Assembly: GCA_947247005.1 (NCBI GenBank)
Contig: OX365951.1
Location: 34,244,899 to 34,308,898 of the forward strand
Direction of reading: 5' to 3'
Source of the DNA: Spisula solida
Taxonomy: Eukaryota; Mollusca; Bivalvia; Venerida; Mactridae
DNA: 64,000 nucleotides
This document shows, in pieces, positions 21,763 through 34,143 of the stretch. Below the pieces are notes generated by a model. It worked only from the letters and a program-made list of their open reading frames with translations, was not told the origin of the DNA and searched no databases. The first letter of the stretch is position 1. Each line of letters starts with the position of its first letter. The translations under genes were made by a program, and so were the position numbers.

Positions 21763-24700
21763 GCTTTAACTGTGAACTTGAACTATACATACATCATCAT
21801 ATATTTCATAACATTATACACACCATCTTTTTTTCACATCTACTGCACTTCCACGTTTAATTCCTTCCTAAAGAATCACCATTCAATTAGATGACAACTT
21901 CATTACATTTAATATCCCTAAATACTCAGGGTTTAAGGGATAAGCATAAACGTGCCCGCTTATTGCAATGGTTAATACACCAAAAAGCAGATATAACGTT
22001 TTTACAAGAAACTCATTTTACGGTTGACCTTGAAACTGTTCTTTATAATGAATTTGATAAATGGGAACAGTACCATTCGTTCGGATCGAATAATAGTAAA
22101 GGCTGCTCCATCTTAATAAATAAGTCAATAACATGTAATGTGTTAGATTCCTTCACTGGAAATAATAACGGAAGATTCGTCCTACTTAACATTGAGTATA
22201 ACAATAATATAATTACATTAATAAACATATATGCTCCTAATGACAAAGAAATCAGAAACGTGTTTTTCAAAAACATATCTGAACATATTGCGGAACATTC
22301 ACAAGGAATAAAAATAGTTGGAGGAGATTATAACGAAACATTACATAACATTGACAGAATTACAATATCAAATAAAACCAATAAGCATCCAAACTTAAAT
22401 GATTTGATAAAGTCACACAATTTAATTGATATATGGAGAACTTTAAATAAAACAAAAACACAATTTACATGGCGTAGAAAAAATGGAACCGAAAAAAGCA
22501 GAATTGACTTTTGGCTCATTGAAGAAAACCTTAGTCCACTCATTTTGTCAACAGACATTCGTCCTGCCCTGATTAAATATACTGACCATCTAGCAATTTC
22601 ACTTAAACTAAATCCACCTATAGAAAGAGTACCAGGTTTTTGGAAACTTAACAAAGCATATTTTTGCGATACCGAATATTGCGATGAAATAGTGGCTATG
22701 ATTGAAAGCTTAACGACATTAAACATTACAAATCATAGAACAAAATGGGAAATATGTAAAAATAACACAAGAGAAATAACAATAAAATATTCTAAAAAGA
22801 AGTCAAAGGAAAGAAAATGCAAATTATCTTATCTAGAAAAGCAACTAAATGAACTATATAAAAAGGACTTAAATACAAACAATGAGGAAATAAAAACACA
22901 AATCACCAATATTGAAGCGGAAATTGAAAATATCTATAGTTTCAAAGCTAAAGGGGCACAAATACGCTCACGGGTGTTATTGTTAGAAGACGACGAAAAA
23001 AACACAAACTATTTTTTAAATCTTGAAAACTCTAGACAAACACGAAAAGTTATTAACTCATTATCAACAAATGGAAACATAATTACTGATAAAGAAACCA
23101 TATTGGAAGAAACTGTAAAATTTTATGAAAATCTTTACAAAAGTTCACATGTAGTCGGTGACGAATACTTAAACTCGACGGACACTGATAACACTTTAAA
23201 CGATAATGAAGCTAAAGAATGTGAAGGACCCGTCACATATGAAGAAGCTACAAATGTTATCAACATAATGAAAACAAATAAAAGTCCAGGTCTGGACGGA
23301 CTGCCAATAGAATTTTATAAAACATTTTGGAAACAAATAATGCATTTGGTAGTTGATTCTTTAAATGAAGGTTTTGACAACGGTGAACTCTCTTTCACGC
23401 AAAAACAAAGCGTATTTTCACTACTATTTAAAAAAGGAGATCCTAATAATTTAGAAAACTGGCGACCTATATCTCTTCTCAACACTGACTATAAAATTTT
23501 AGCAAAGGTTTTAGCCATGCGCTTACAAAAAGTACTACCAAGTATCATAAGCCACGACCAACAAGGGTTCATTAAAAACAGATATATTGGATACAACATA
23601 AGACAAATTCAAGACGTTATTGATTACAAAAACATAACAAACACTCCAGGAGCTGTCTTATTTTTAGATTTCAAAAAAGCTTTTGATACAATCGAATGGT
23701 CATTTCTACACAAATCTTTGTTGAAATTCGGATTTAAAGATTCCTTTATACAATGGGTAAACGTTATGTATACCAATATTACCTCATGTTTAATAAATAA
23801 TGGTTGGAGTTCCAATTTTTTTAAAATACATCGTGGCGTCAGACAAGGATGCCCATTATCAGCACTTCTATTTATTATTGTCGCTGAAATAATGGCAATT
23901 AAACTAAGAAACAGCACAACATTTAAAGGAATAGAAATAAAAGTCGGAACAGATGTTAATAACAAAAATAAACATATCAAACTTACTCAGTTAGCAGACG
24001 ACACAACAATATTCATACAAAATGAAAATGAAATAAAAATATCTCTAGAAATAATCGAAGAATTTGGTAAATATTCAGGTCTAAAACTAAATAGAAATAA
24101 AACGCAAGGACTCTGGATAGGTAGTTCTAAAACCAATACACACAATGTCGATAACATAGAGTTTACGAATGCATATGTTAAAGCATTAGGAATTTACTTT
24201 GGTAATAGCTCCAATGAATGTGAAGATCTAAACTGGCAAAATAAAATTGAAATATGTATTCATCTGATACAAAAATGGCAAAAACGAAAACTAACCTATT
24301 ACGGGAAAATAACAATAATCAAAAGCTTAATACTTCCAAAGCTGACATACTTAATGCAAGCAATGTCCACTCCCAAACAAATTATAAAACAGGTCACTAA
24401 ACTATTCTCAGATTTTCTTTGGAGCAATAAACGCGAAAAAATTAAAAGAACAACACTAATAGGAAATAAACTTGACGGAGGCTTAAGCATGGTTGATATA
24501 GACAGTTATGTAAATTCCCTTATACTAAAATGGATCCAAAACTTGAGATCATCTTATAACGCAAACTGGAAGATTATTCCTTGTTTATTACTGAACCAAT
24601 TCGGTAAAGGACTATTAATATTTGAAATGAACACAGATAACTTAAAATCGCTCCCTAACACTAAAACAACATTGCCCTCTTTCTATGTAAATATCATAGA

Positions 24701-25833
24701 TACATGGGTTAAATACAACAACCTTTCAACTATAACAGCACCAAAATCATTCAGTACAATCAGGAACCAAATCATATGGGGCAATAGGTATATCAAATTT
24801 AAAGGAAAATGTCTCATATTTAACTCATGGATAAATTCGGATATATTATTTATTAATGACTTAATTGATATAAACGGCAAAATAAGCGAACGCAAAATAT
24901 ATGATAAGCTTAAAAATAAATCAAACTGGATTTCAGAAAGTGAAACTATTAAAACGGCAATATTATCAGAATGGAAAACAAAAATCCAAACAACAGAATC
25001 AGTTAAAACTATCATTAAAACTCAATTACGATTTACAAATACGAAAATCATTAAAAGCAAGGACTACTACTTAGAATTCGTCAAAAGAAAATTCGAAACA
25101 CCTTATCTACATAAACATTGGGAAGCAAGCTTTAATAAAAACATCAATTGGCTTAGCTACTACTATTTCATAAATAAAGCACTCGTCGACAATCGCGTCA
25201 AACAATTTAAATATAAACTGTTGCACAATATAATTGCCACAAATGAAAATCTCTACAAATGGAAAATATTCACTTCGACAAACTGCTTACACTGTGGGGC
25301 TTTAGAAAACTTAAATCACTTTTTTATAACATGTCCTTACATGGACTCATTCTGGGAAAAGATACTCAACATATTTTCAGAAAATGGCATAAACAACAAA
25401 ATAAACTCTTTAGAATATATAATAATAGGTTATAAAATCATGTATAAACAATATGAAATAATAAATGTAATATTAAGTCTAATAGGATACTCTATCTATA
25501 AAGATTATTTTAAAAGTGAACGTAGGAAAAACAAAACTAACATTCTCCAAATATTATGTATTGATTTAGACACATTATCTCGATATTACAAATATAAAAA
25601 TAAAGAAAGCTCAGATTTCATGAAGAAATTTTGTCAATCTCTCAACATTCCCTAATTTCATTTATGATATCTTAATTTAAACATACAGCTTTAGAAATAA
25701 AAAACTGGCAAAATTTGTAAACTTTACAATTTTATTATTAAAATATTGTTACATCATTTATTGTATATATGTACACTATGTATATTGTAACCTGTTGTGA
25801 ATAAAATATAGAAAAAAAAAGATTTAAGGCAAA
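21763..25833 (+). mobile_element. LINE (L1/Tx1-type), copy 1, with 14-bp target duplication
   Basis: It is flanked by 'aaaagagtaacctt' at 21749-21762 and 25834-25847, an exact 14-bp target-site duplication inside MITE sequence. It has a 5' leader of about 128 bp, one long ORF, a 180-bp 3' region and an A-rich tail after 'gaataaaatatag'. No ORF1 is present. Similarity to copy 2 starts at about the same point, so either the family is ORF2-only or copy 1 is 5'-truncated just ahead of ORF2. Confidence 0.9.
21891..25655 (+). CDS. LINE ORF2: endonuclease plus reverse transcriptase, intact
   Basis: This 1254-aa frame has no internal stop. The N-terminal APE-type endonuclease (about 4-240) shows LNTQGLRD, QETHF (from 39), INIYAPN, GGDYNE, SRIDFW and a terminal DHLAIS. 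The reverse transcriptase spans about 455-780, with KSPGLDGLP (about 463), RPISLLNTDYK, FLDFKKAFDTIEW, GVRQGCPLSALLF (about 648) and catalytic LADD at 701-704, where L1/Tx1 relatives often have [YF]ADD. The C-terminal motif from 1132 is C-x2-C with H-x4-C spacing (CLHCG ... HFFITC), as in L1/Tx1 ORF2. It would nick target DNA and reverse-transcribe the LINE RNA. The start is the first Met before the endonuclease core. Its intact state and clean target duplication suggest a recent insertion. Confidence 0.92.
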   Translation: MTTSLHLISLNTQGLRDKHKRARLLQWLIHQKADITFLQETHFTVDLETVLYNEFDKWEQYHSFGSNNSKGCSILINKSITCNVLDSFTGNNNGRFVLLNIEYNNNIITLINIYAPNDKEIRNVFFKNISEHIAEHSQGIKIVGGDYNETLHNIDRITISNKTNKHPNLNDLIKSHNLIDIWRTLNKTKTQFTWRRKNGTEKSRIDFWLIEENLSPLILSTDIRPALIKYTDHLAISLKLNPPIERVPGFWKLNKAYFCDTEYCDEIVAMIESLTTLNITNHRTKWEICKNNTREITIKYSKKKSKERKCKLSYLEKQLNELYKKDLNTNNEEIKTQITNIEAEIENIYSFKAKGAQIRSRVLLLEDDEKNTNYFLNLENSRQTRKVINSLSTNGNIITDKETILEETVKFYENLYKSSHVVGDEYLNSTDTDNTLNDNEAKECEGPVTYEEATNVINIMKTNKSPGLDGLPIEFYKTFWKQIMHLVVDSLNEGFDNGELSFTQKQSVFSLLFKKGDPNNLENWRPISLLNTDYKILAKVLAMRLQKVLPSIISHDQQGFIKNRYIGYNIRQIQDVIDYKNITNTPGAVLFLDFKKAFDTIEWSFLHKSLLKFGFKDSFIQWVNVMYTNITSCLINNGWSSNFFKIHRGVRQGCPLSALLFIIVAEIMAIKLRNSTTFKGIEIKVGTDVNNKNKHIKLTQLADDTTIFIQNENEIKISLEIIEEFGKYSGLKLNRNKTQGLWIGSSKTNTHNVDNIEFTNAYVKALGIYFGNSSNECEDLNWQNKIEICIHLIQKWQKRKLTYYGKITIIKSLILPKLTYLMQAMSTPKQIIKQVTKLFSDFLWSNKREKIKRTTLIGNKLDGGLSMVDIDSYVNSLILKWIQNLRSSYNANWKIIPCLLLNQFGKGLLIFEMNTDNLKSLPNTKTTLPSFYVNIIDTWVKYNNLSTITAPKSFSTIRNQIIWGNRYIKFKGKCLIFNSWINSDILFINDLIDINGKISERKIYDKLKNKSNWISESETIKTAILSEWKTKIQTTESVKTIIKTQLRFTNTKIIKSKDYYLEFVKRKFETPYLHKHWEASFNKNINWLSYYYFINKALVDNRVKQFKYKLLHNIIATNENLYKWKIFTSTNCLHCGALENLNHFFITCPYMDSFWEKILNIFSENGINNKINSLEYIIIGYKIMYKQYEIINVILSLIGYSIYKDYFKSERRKNKTNILQILCIDLDTLSRYYKYKNKESSDFMKKFCQSLNIP

Positions 25834-26489
25834 AAAAGAGTAACCTTAAAGAAGCAAAATGCAAAAGAAATTTTGTTAGTATCTTGATTTTTAAGGACTT
25901 TACAGCTGTTTTGTTGAGGCCTTATTCAGACCCTTTTTGCGTGACGTCGCAAACGTCATTCAAACGTTGTTCGACGTCGTTGTAACACGTACTTTATAAA
26001 TAATGTATTTGATCAATTCTTGACATAAACTGGTCAAAATGGTATCAATTTTTAGAATGATGTTTTCATTTTTAAAATATACATCCAAATTGTAAATGTT
26101 CACATTTAGAGAAAGGCTTCTACTGTTTTAAACAACTATATCCTCATTTTTCTCAATCAAAGTACTTTTCTGATATTGGTCACCATAGCAACGAAGTAAA
26201 TGGTTTCGACATAATTCATAAGAAATATTAAAGCTAAGATATAGTAAAATATGGATAAATGACTTAAAATTAAATCTATATATTTGTCATTTTTTCTTAT
26301 TTGAAAGCTTTTTTAAAACCTTGTTACATGCAGTAATTACATAATGTCATTATAGCAGGTGTTCCTGGAGACTGGCTCATATGTTTTTGTTCACAACTAT
26401 CTGACACAATTTATGCAGCTGCATTACATTGATTCTTAAACATTTCAGGACCTTTTTGACAGCTGCAATTAGTACTTGTAGCGGTTTAG

Positions 26490-26640
26490 TTTCATTTTGT
26501 TGTTCAGCTTTGTGTTGGACATTGTGACGTATGCTTGTGGTTTTTCCCCGTTCGTGTATGTTCCTTTTAGAGCCGGTCGTGTTCAGTTGTTCTTGTCGAG
26601 TGCTGCCGTCCCCCTACGAATTTTCATTATCTTTATTAAT
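26490..26640 (-). repeat. Dispersed repeat 'R', diverged reverse copy
   Basis: It shares the order 'gttggacattgtg', 'gttcagttgttcttgtcgag' and 'tgctgccgtcccc' with the better reverse copy at 42915-43070. Moderate similarity only. Confidence 0.4.
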
Positions 26641-26679
26641 TTAATTTAATCTAATACACTTTGAAACAAGTTCAGAACT

Positions 26680-28639
26680 TATGTTAATCACGCTCGAGAC
26701 CTCGTAGTATCCATCACCAAACATGTAAGCCAGCTGGAACCGAAAGAAGTAGCATGTATGCAGGATTCGTTAAGGGATACGTACCATTTTTCCGTTACGT
26801 ATTCTCTTCCAACGCTGAAACAGAGAGTTTCCATTACTATGTCTGCCAGTTATGTCTTTCCATGACTTTGGTCTACGATCATGTCATAACGTCAACATTG
26901 TTGTAAATTGTAAAACGACACCAAAATCCCTATAAACAACCATTCAGTTACGAGATAGATAATACCCTACCATAGTCGAGGAAGAAGATGGTAATCTAAT
27001 TCCTTCATACACGTTCAATCGTCATAGAATTGCATCTTTTATTATAGAAAATAATAATATTGCATAAGACAGACTGACAGCAAATCTCAGATATAATATC
27101 ACTTTAATTAGTTTTGGCGACTACCAGGGACGAATAATTCAATTGTGCAACTGCCAACAACTGTTTGCCAACATCGATATTTTCATCAGCGAATCAAACA
27201 ATGCTTTGAAATAATAAATAATCGGTTGCTATGGCATAATGGCGTCATGTTTACCTAATGTAATATATATTTTATTTCTAACAAAATATGATTGGGCCGC
27301 AGGCTTAGCATATATTAGCCTTCTCCTTGGCGATGTTTACGATCTATAAATAATATGTTTGAACATAGTATTACATTTACTTACGAGTTCAAATCTATAT
27401 AAAGAGACACGATATTTCTCTTTACTCGTGTGCGTTTTTACTTCCTCCGCTGTTTCTTTTATCAAAATGATGCGATATTTAAGAAATAATGAATACGTAC
27501 CTGTGCTTTGTTGCGTAATAAAATATAGGCACGTGTTTGGATGGGTAGCACGAGTGATTTAATGTACGCATTCAAACGACACAACAAAGCACAGCTTCCT
27601 ATTTCTTTTTTCGATTCTAACATCGCCAATGCTCTGCCATTTATAGCACAACAACTTTCTTTCCTAGGAACGTTACCGTCACAGTTACGTCATTCGTCAA
27701 AGAAAATGACGTGAAACGTGACGTCATCAATCAGCTATGTTTTATCGCGGTAATGAAAAAATAGTAAGCTCAATATACCCACAGAAGGCAAATATCACGT
27801 GCTATGTTAGAATGGTATTTGTAATAATGTTATATAAATTGTCAGAATATGAATGGTATATTTTTATGTTTTCATGTCTGCTGCCTCGTTCTCATGTTTG
27901 ACTGACTATAATGACTGAAAGCCTGCTTAGAGTTCTTGGTTTGAAGCTGCTCATTTTCAATTTTGTTAATCTTTATGTGTGTCCCTGTGACTTTTATTTA
28001 TAATCTGTGATTGTTCTTTAGCTTGTGTTCTTTTGATGTCATTCGTGCTCAAATGTTTCTTTTTCGTGCTGCATTCCATGTTCGACCAATCTCGTCCAGC
28101 ACCCTTTTACCCGAATCATGTTGTTATTATCTTTTCATACTGCTAGTAAGTCGTACACTGATAATAGTACGATACATACAGATACATTAAAGGCTTAGTC
28201 AAGTCTGTTTCATATATCTAGTAATTTGGAACTATGAGTTTGTGGTTTCAATCCCATGCTGTGACACGTGTACGTACGTATAAAAGATCCCCAATGAGAC
28301 TAAATTGCTTGATACTCAACTCATACAGATAGTTGCGGGTCTTGTTGGCCTAGTATCAGGATAACGTGTCTGGTTAGTCTCCGTAAAGCTTGCATAATGA
28401 CGAGAAAACCAAAACGAATACGTTCATCAATCGATTTATTTAACAGTAGAATACACTAATTCAAACATCCTTAAGTGATTGAATGTCAGCTACATGATTC
28501 AAAAATATAGAATGCTATATTAAGATTCAACACGTACGTTTAATGTGTTTTCAATGAAAAGACACCAGTCTAGTTGGCTTGATAATATTATATCTGCCGA
28601 TCATTGTCATGTATAATAACATTGACAGTCATGATATCT
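26680..28639 (+). repeat. Tandem-array cycle 0 (partial): blocks gamma, delta, zeta, eta
   Basis: Ordered matches to later cycles: 'agtatccatcacca' near 26705 (compare 55265), 'cacgttcaatcgt' near 27010 (36750, 55515), 'acactgataa' plus 'cggtgttgttggcc'-like text near 28340 (42755, 56225), and 'cgttcatcaatcgatttatt' near 28422 (56790). Blocks theta to kappa are missing here. It is non-coding. Confidence 0.55.
27476..27625. repeat. Diverged relative of the 18.5-kb palindrome
   Basis: It contains 'agcacgagtgatttaat' at the centre, 'gtgctttgttgcg' and its complement 'acaacaaagcac' in the arms, and 'ttcgattctaa' just outside, as at 18425-18595. About 100 bp downstream is a CRE-like 'gtgacgtcat' (27718-27727). 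Confidence 0.6.
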
Positions 28640-29960
28640 TCGGTGTATTTAATACGAATAGTATTAGGGAAAAGTTGGAGTGTGAGTGACGTGTCTGTGA
28701 GAAGATATTGACATACACACATTATTGTATCTAATGGTTCGGCTCTTATTCAATCAAATCCGAATTACTTTTCTCTAAAGACCAAGGACATATTAGTTAC
28801 GCAAGGCATTATTTGTCGTCTGTCGCTATTTCATAATGTGCCAAAGGTGTAGGCCTATCTTTTCCATTTCTTGGCAAATCAAACAGGAATTCGTTCATTA
28901 TGTCATTATATGTCAGTCAAAAAATGGTCAATTGGTCATTTGGGATTCGTATTGTATTTCATAGATGTGCATGACATGACATGAAGTAAGATTGTACAAT
29001 GCAAAGATGATGTGCCAAAATATGACATATTTCCTAGTTTCAGTATAACGACATACGAGTAATTATTACAATTAGCGTTCTTCGTTTTCAAGGATCTTAT
29101 GTCAACATGTAAGATGGTTCTACATGTTGTTACATATATGCAAATCACATACATGGATATGCCTTCTTCATATGATAACATTCATCGAAAAGGTATTAAC
29201 ATAGTGTTATTAGTTATGTTTTACTCGGATTGTTTTTGTTTTAGTTTTTCAACTTATATTGAGTCCTTTGTTTCTGCCAGTTAAATTACATAACTATTTA
29301 GTAATACTCACGTGTTCTTCGGCAAGCATCAGACTAGAGGGCATGATTATAGCTCAACATAACACAACATGCATTACCCTGTATTTGGTCGCAAGATCGC
29401 ATAAGATGTGAATGGTAGTATACATTAAGACATTTATAAACGGCGTATCCTTCTGTATGTATTTTTCTATGTCTGATTGTTTAACTTTACCCGAGGATAT
29501 TCCAAATAGTAATAATGTACTGTCACAGACGTAAATATAGCGGGCAGTAAACATGCTTTCAATGACCACTGAACACTACTTATACACATTTCCTCGTACA
29601 ACAAAAGTAAATCCTATCACTGTATCGTATGTAACTACGACATACACTATATAAACATTCATACATCAATAATGACCACGTGAAACAGAATATCGTGTTG
29701 TAGAACAAGGAGTACATTTAACACTTGTTACACATTGAGTGATTGGGAGATGTTATATGTCTTGACCAAACTCTATTGTTGCAAATATCAAGGCGGTTAG
29801 ATGAATATATGTGCCTTACTTATAAAGATTGTTTATGGTAGTTGTTACCCAAATCTCCCAGAGTATCTCAAATAAAAAATCAACTTAAATTGAGATTAAA
29901 CTCTGGACTGTATTTGAGATAAGAACCATTGAGTGAATATTAAAAGTAAACGGGTCATGT
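28640..29960 (+). repeat. Tandem-array block alpha, cycle 1
   Basis: It matches 54125-54640 and 60310-60670 over several hundred bp. Landmarks are 'gtgtgagtgacgtgtctgtg', 'gacatacacacatta', 'aatggttcggctcttattc', 'tttcttggcaaatcaaacag' and 'gatgtgccaaaatatgac'. Beyond 29735 it also matches 61060-61220 ('gaccaaactctattg', 'acttaaattgaga'). It is diverged and non-coding. Confidence 0.8.
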
Positions 29961-30889
29961 TAATGACCATGGTTATGCATACCCGGGGCAACCGCTTTTT
30001 TTCAAGTTTGTGTCCATTTGTGATCATTTCTGATATTATCATTTCAAGTACCGCTTTCTTTTTAAAATCCACCAATGTATCATGTAATGTCAAAATAATG
30101 TACACGGAAGTTTTGATGACCTGTATACGTTATGGATAGAAGTTAACAACATTTGAATAGCATACGTTATACAGTCCATAATGTACGCTATGACGTAATT
30201 GAGTCACACGAACAGTCGCGCAGTGATAAATGCATAGAAGGATTTAGTAGAAAAAAACATTGAGGTGTACAATATAAATATTACGCACAGGAATAATTAT
30301 GTCAGTCGTTATTTTAAGTTATTATAAAATACAATATTTAATCGATGAAAGGGAATGGATGTCGAGTTAGAATGCCAAAAGTCACTGCGTTAACTTTCTA
30401 ATGTGTAAATGGAATCAAAAGGCCCAGTAAACCTACTATCAAATCTACTGTGTATAATTTACAGTAGCAAGGAACCGGCTAGCTTATATTGGATTGTTAT
30501 CCAATGTACCGGTATTAAATACAGATTTTTGTTTTAATTTAAGGCTCCACTCAACTTCTGAAATGTCAACCATGGTTGTATTTTTCACAGCATGCGACAA
30601 GATGATAGCCAAATCTCTGAACATGGAGGATATGATGGTCGCAAGGTAGCCAAATTACTCAAGCTGACCTCAGAATTGGTGTAAATTCCTTATTGCACCT
30701 TTTAAATGTTGCAGATCTTCATAAATATTTTAAATCATCTCTGTTGTAGCAGCTAGTCAACCACAAACACAAAGTAATAAGTAAAATGGTCTATGTAAAT
30801 AAAATATTTGGTGTTGTAAATAAATTATTATTAGAATGATCTGTATTAAATTTTGTTTTCTGTTAATGTGTTTAGAATTATTGTTGTAA
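29961..30889. other. No gene recognised
   Basis: AT-rich intergenic sequence. Two opposing frames of about 70 codons at 29896-30139 overlap each other and lack motifs. Confidence 0.5.
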
Positions 30890-31850
30890 TATGTCAGTCA
30901 CTTGCTTTAACCGGCAGATGGGTTGCACTTATAGTTGGATTTGAACCCAGTTGTTGTTTGTGTTGTTAAACTAAGATGATTGGTGGCAAGAGAGAGCATA
31001 AGAACCCAGCCAGTTAATGAAACCAACATATTAAACCGGTCGGTTGCTCAAGCCAGTATACTATATCAGTCAATCGCTTTAGTCAGCAAAATAAAGCAGT
31101 GACTATAAAAGCTTCAACGATTATTGCATTAAACAGGTCAAAGGCCTATATACATTATACAAGGAATATATAACACATACATATGGCATTTTACAATGAG
31201 TGAAATTTGCAATTTTAAATATGAAACATGCTAAACCAGTCAATTCATTTAGTCGACATACGAAACCAGTCAGTTGATTGATTTGACATTCAGTTGTTAG
31301 GATTAACACAATTAACATCATACTAAACCAGTCGGACAATTGAGTCCACATACCAAGCCAGACAGTTGCTTGAGTCGGTATATTAAACCAGTCGGTTCAT
31401 CGTACTAAACCAGTCGGACAATTGAGTCCACATCAGCTGCTTGAGTCAGGATATTGAACAAGTGGGTTCATGATACATAACCAGTCAGTTGCTTTGGTCA
31501 GCATATCGAACCAGTCGGTTCATAATACATAACCATTCAGTTGCTTGAGGAGGCATATTGAATGGTTTGATTTATTCTGACTAAAAGCAACTGACTGGTA
31601 ATGTATCACTCGATTTATTCTGCTTATTAAACCAGTTAGTCCATGATACATAACCAATCAGTTGCTTAAGTCAGCTTATTAATCCAGTCTGTTCATGATA
31701 CATAACCAGTTGCTTGAGTAGTCATATTGAATGGTTTAACCAGTTGGTAAATGATATATAACTAGTTAGTTGCTCGAATCAGCATATTTGTTGGTTAAAC
31801 CAGTCCGTTCATTGAGTGAACATGCTAAAAACAGTCATTTGCTGGAATCA
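30890..31850. repeat. Degenerate minisatellite 'aaccagtcagttgcttgag'
   Basis: More than 15 imperfect copies of two alternating half-units are present: one of about 22 bp (aaccagtcggttcatgatac) and one of about 30 bp (aaccagtcagttgcttgagt ... cagcatatt), a compound period near 52 bp. Short internal deletions and one locally inverted copy (about 31575-31600) are seen. Confidence 0.8.
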
Positions 31851-32424
31851 GCATTCGACTGATGTCAGTTTAGTTTCACTCAAGTTATACAATTTATGTT
31901 TGAAAATACATGTAAACATAAAAGAAACACATTATTTTCTACAAAAGTTCACATCAAAACTGGGAATGATACTCCCACACACCTGTTTGAAGAAAAAATA
32001 TTAAGCAATTGTTTAATAAATCAAAAAAATAGTTTACAAAATTCTACTACGTGGGATTAAGTTAGTGGTATACAATGGAACCTTATAGTCATACCACCCT
32101 TGAAGTATGGTCTTCTTATTTGGTCTTGGTGATACTGGGGTTAAAACAAAATATTAATTATGAGATTGGCCAAGATGAGAGTTCACTGTTAGGATACAAT
32201 TTTAAAGTTATTCTCAACAAATAGTTTCATTGAAAAAATATGTTAATCACAATATGTAGAAATAATTAATGAGATTCCAACTTTGTATTTAATGTGTATA
32301 TGATAATTAAGAGTAACAATATAATACTTGCACTTTGAAAAATGTACTGTAATGTATGCACACAAGATGTTAGGCTATTATAAAATAACTTGTAGAACCA
32401 AACAATAAACCCTCTTTAGATAGA

Positions 32425-33449
32425 TACGAGGGTCGTTCATTTAATACCCGGGCTATCTCCATAGCGCTTGATTGAAACATGCAATAGTAATGAATTTTCG
32501 TTTAATAAGACTTACACACCAACTTGATTATTTCACAAAACTTTGTATAATTTCATCCAACCGAACACAAACTGTGGTTACTATAGTAACCCAACAAAGA
32601 TCTACCCGGCCCAACCCAAGTTCTTTGTGAACTGTAGAGTGTTGATGTTGCAGGGTTCGTGGTATAATTGCCAATTCAACTGAAAATATTTGATAATGTT
32701 ATGTCTACATCTACGTAACGATTTTATAACGTTTGTTGTAATTTCGGTACTGTTACTGTGTTTGAAAACGTTGTTTAGTGACAACGGGTGTGTTTCCATT
32801 AATAATGCAATGGAATCAAATTTATTAGGCAAAAAACGGATTATGATACAATTTCGTAAAAGTATTGGTCATACAACTATAAAACTAAAGATTCTATCTT
32901 AGAGAAGCCTTATGAGAATATTTGTATCGATGGATTTCTGCTTTTAAACGGTAACATGATGACAATTATCATCCCGCGATGATCCGAGGCCCGGCCAATC
33001 TTACGTTAGAAACAGGAAAGTGTCGTCGGTTAAACACCTGTTGGATGGTAAACACTACTTGAAGAAAAACTCATATTGTAAATACGAGATCGTGCGAAAT
33101 TATCGTGGATATAACATTTAACATCACTACCGAACATCTTAAAATGTTAAATTGGCGTGCTCGCATGACTTTATTGCTCCAAAACGATGATCAAATGGAG
33201 AAACAGTGTCGCGTTTTAGGAGCGAAAATGGCGTAACGTCACAATATTTTGACGTCGACTTGGGCCGACTCGCGTTACACGTACTTATTAAAACACTAAT
33301 AATATGTAAACCCTTCGTCGCAACAAGTTGAAATGTCGTATGCGAATAAAGGAATAGTGTGAATGTATTCCTGTAAGTTTTCATTAATATCAGCCCATGA
33401 GTTTTCCAGCAATAACGATCGTCCGGGTATTAAATGAACGACCCTCGTA
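32425..33449. mobile_element. Mariner-type element, complete ends, no intact transposase
   Basis: It starts TA at 32425 followed by 'cgagggtcgttcatttaata' and ends with the complement 'tattaaatgaacgaccctcg' plus TA at 33448-33449. The length of about 1025 bp and the TA duplication fit Tc1/mariner. Only short broken frames remain inside, so it is dead or was always non-autonomous. Confidence 0.75.
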
Positions 33450-34143
33450 GTAGTGAGAATTACAAACAAAAGATGCTTGTACAAATCAAACACATCTGTC
33501 TTTCTTAACAAATGTTTCAGTCACTGTATATATGTGTCAGGGGTACATGAATGTTTTAGGCTTTTGTACAGCTATATTTATAGAGAATAGAGAATATCTT
33601 CTGGAATCCCTGACTTTCTGTCCTGATCACAAAAAAATAATCTAGCACCAGTGTTCTCTGAATGTTCATCTTGTTTCTTCAGTGCACTAAATGTTCAATG
33701 TGGATTCCATGTTGACTCTTTTCAGTGCACCAGCAGGTCATATACTACATAAAATATGCATAAAAGTTAAAACAATTAACAATTTCTGCACATTGATAAA
33801 TAAAACCAAAAATGCTGAACATTACATGTAGCCTACAATTATTGCAGATGCTGCTCTATATTTGAATTTACATGCTACTATTCAAATAATTGTACATCAT
33901 TTTAACAATGTATAATATTTAATTATTAATGATTCTTTCAATGCTCAGCAGACAGCTAGAAATGGCAAAATATTACATGTATCTCAATTTTAACTATATT
34001 CTGTTTTGAGAATTTTATGAAATATGAAGGGATTAATTTTTTATTAGGTATCAGCTTGGCGACATGTTAAGGTGTTATAGAGATTCTACGAATGTTGCCG
34101 TACAGAGGGCAACTCTGGAGGGGTTGTACAGTATATAATTATA

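Larger units (their letters stand above)
21682..26380 (-). mobile_element. GAGCCAG-type MITE, copy 2, split by a LINE
   Basis: The terminal repeats 'atgagccagtctccaggaaa' (from 21682) and the complement ending 'actggctcat' at 26380 are both present. The interior matches copies 1 and 3 in reverse orientation. At 21762 the MITE breaks off and resumes at 25834, with the LINE between. The uninterrupted equivalent is in the copy at 52653-53257, near 53180. Confidence 0.85.

Noticed and set aside
24683..25015. Antisense frame within LINE ORF2, repeated at 44064-44396
   Set aside because: It is present in both copies only because the sense ORF2 is conserved there. It has hydrophobic shadow composition and no independent support.
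30890..31850. CRISPR array
   Set aside because: Repeats and spacers are both similar to each other and vary continuously. The context is an animal genome. It is a minisatellite.
33139..33384. Possible mariner transposase fragment
   Set aside because: No DDE/DDD-type motif or HTH could be recognised in this 81-codon frame, so only the element ends are called.
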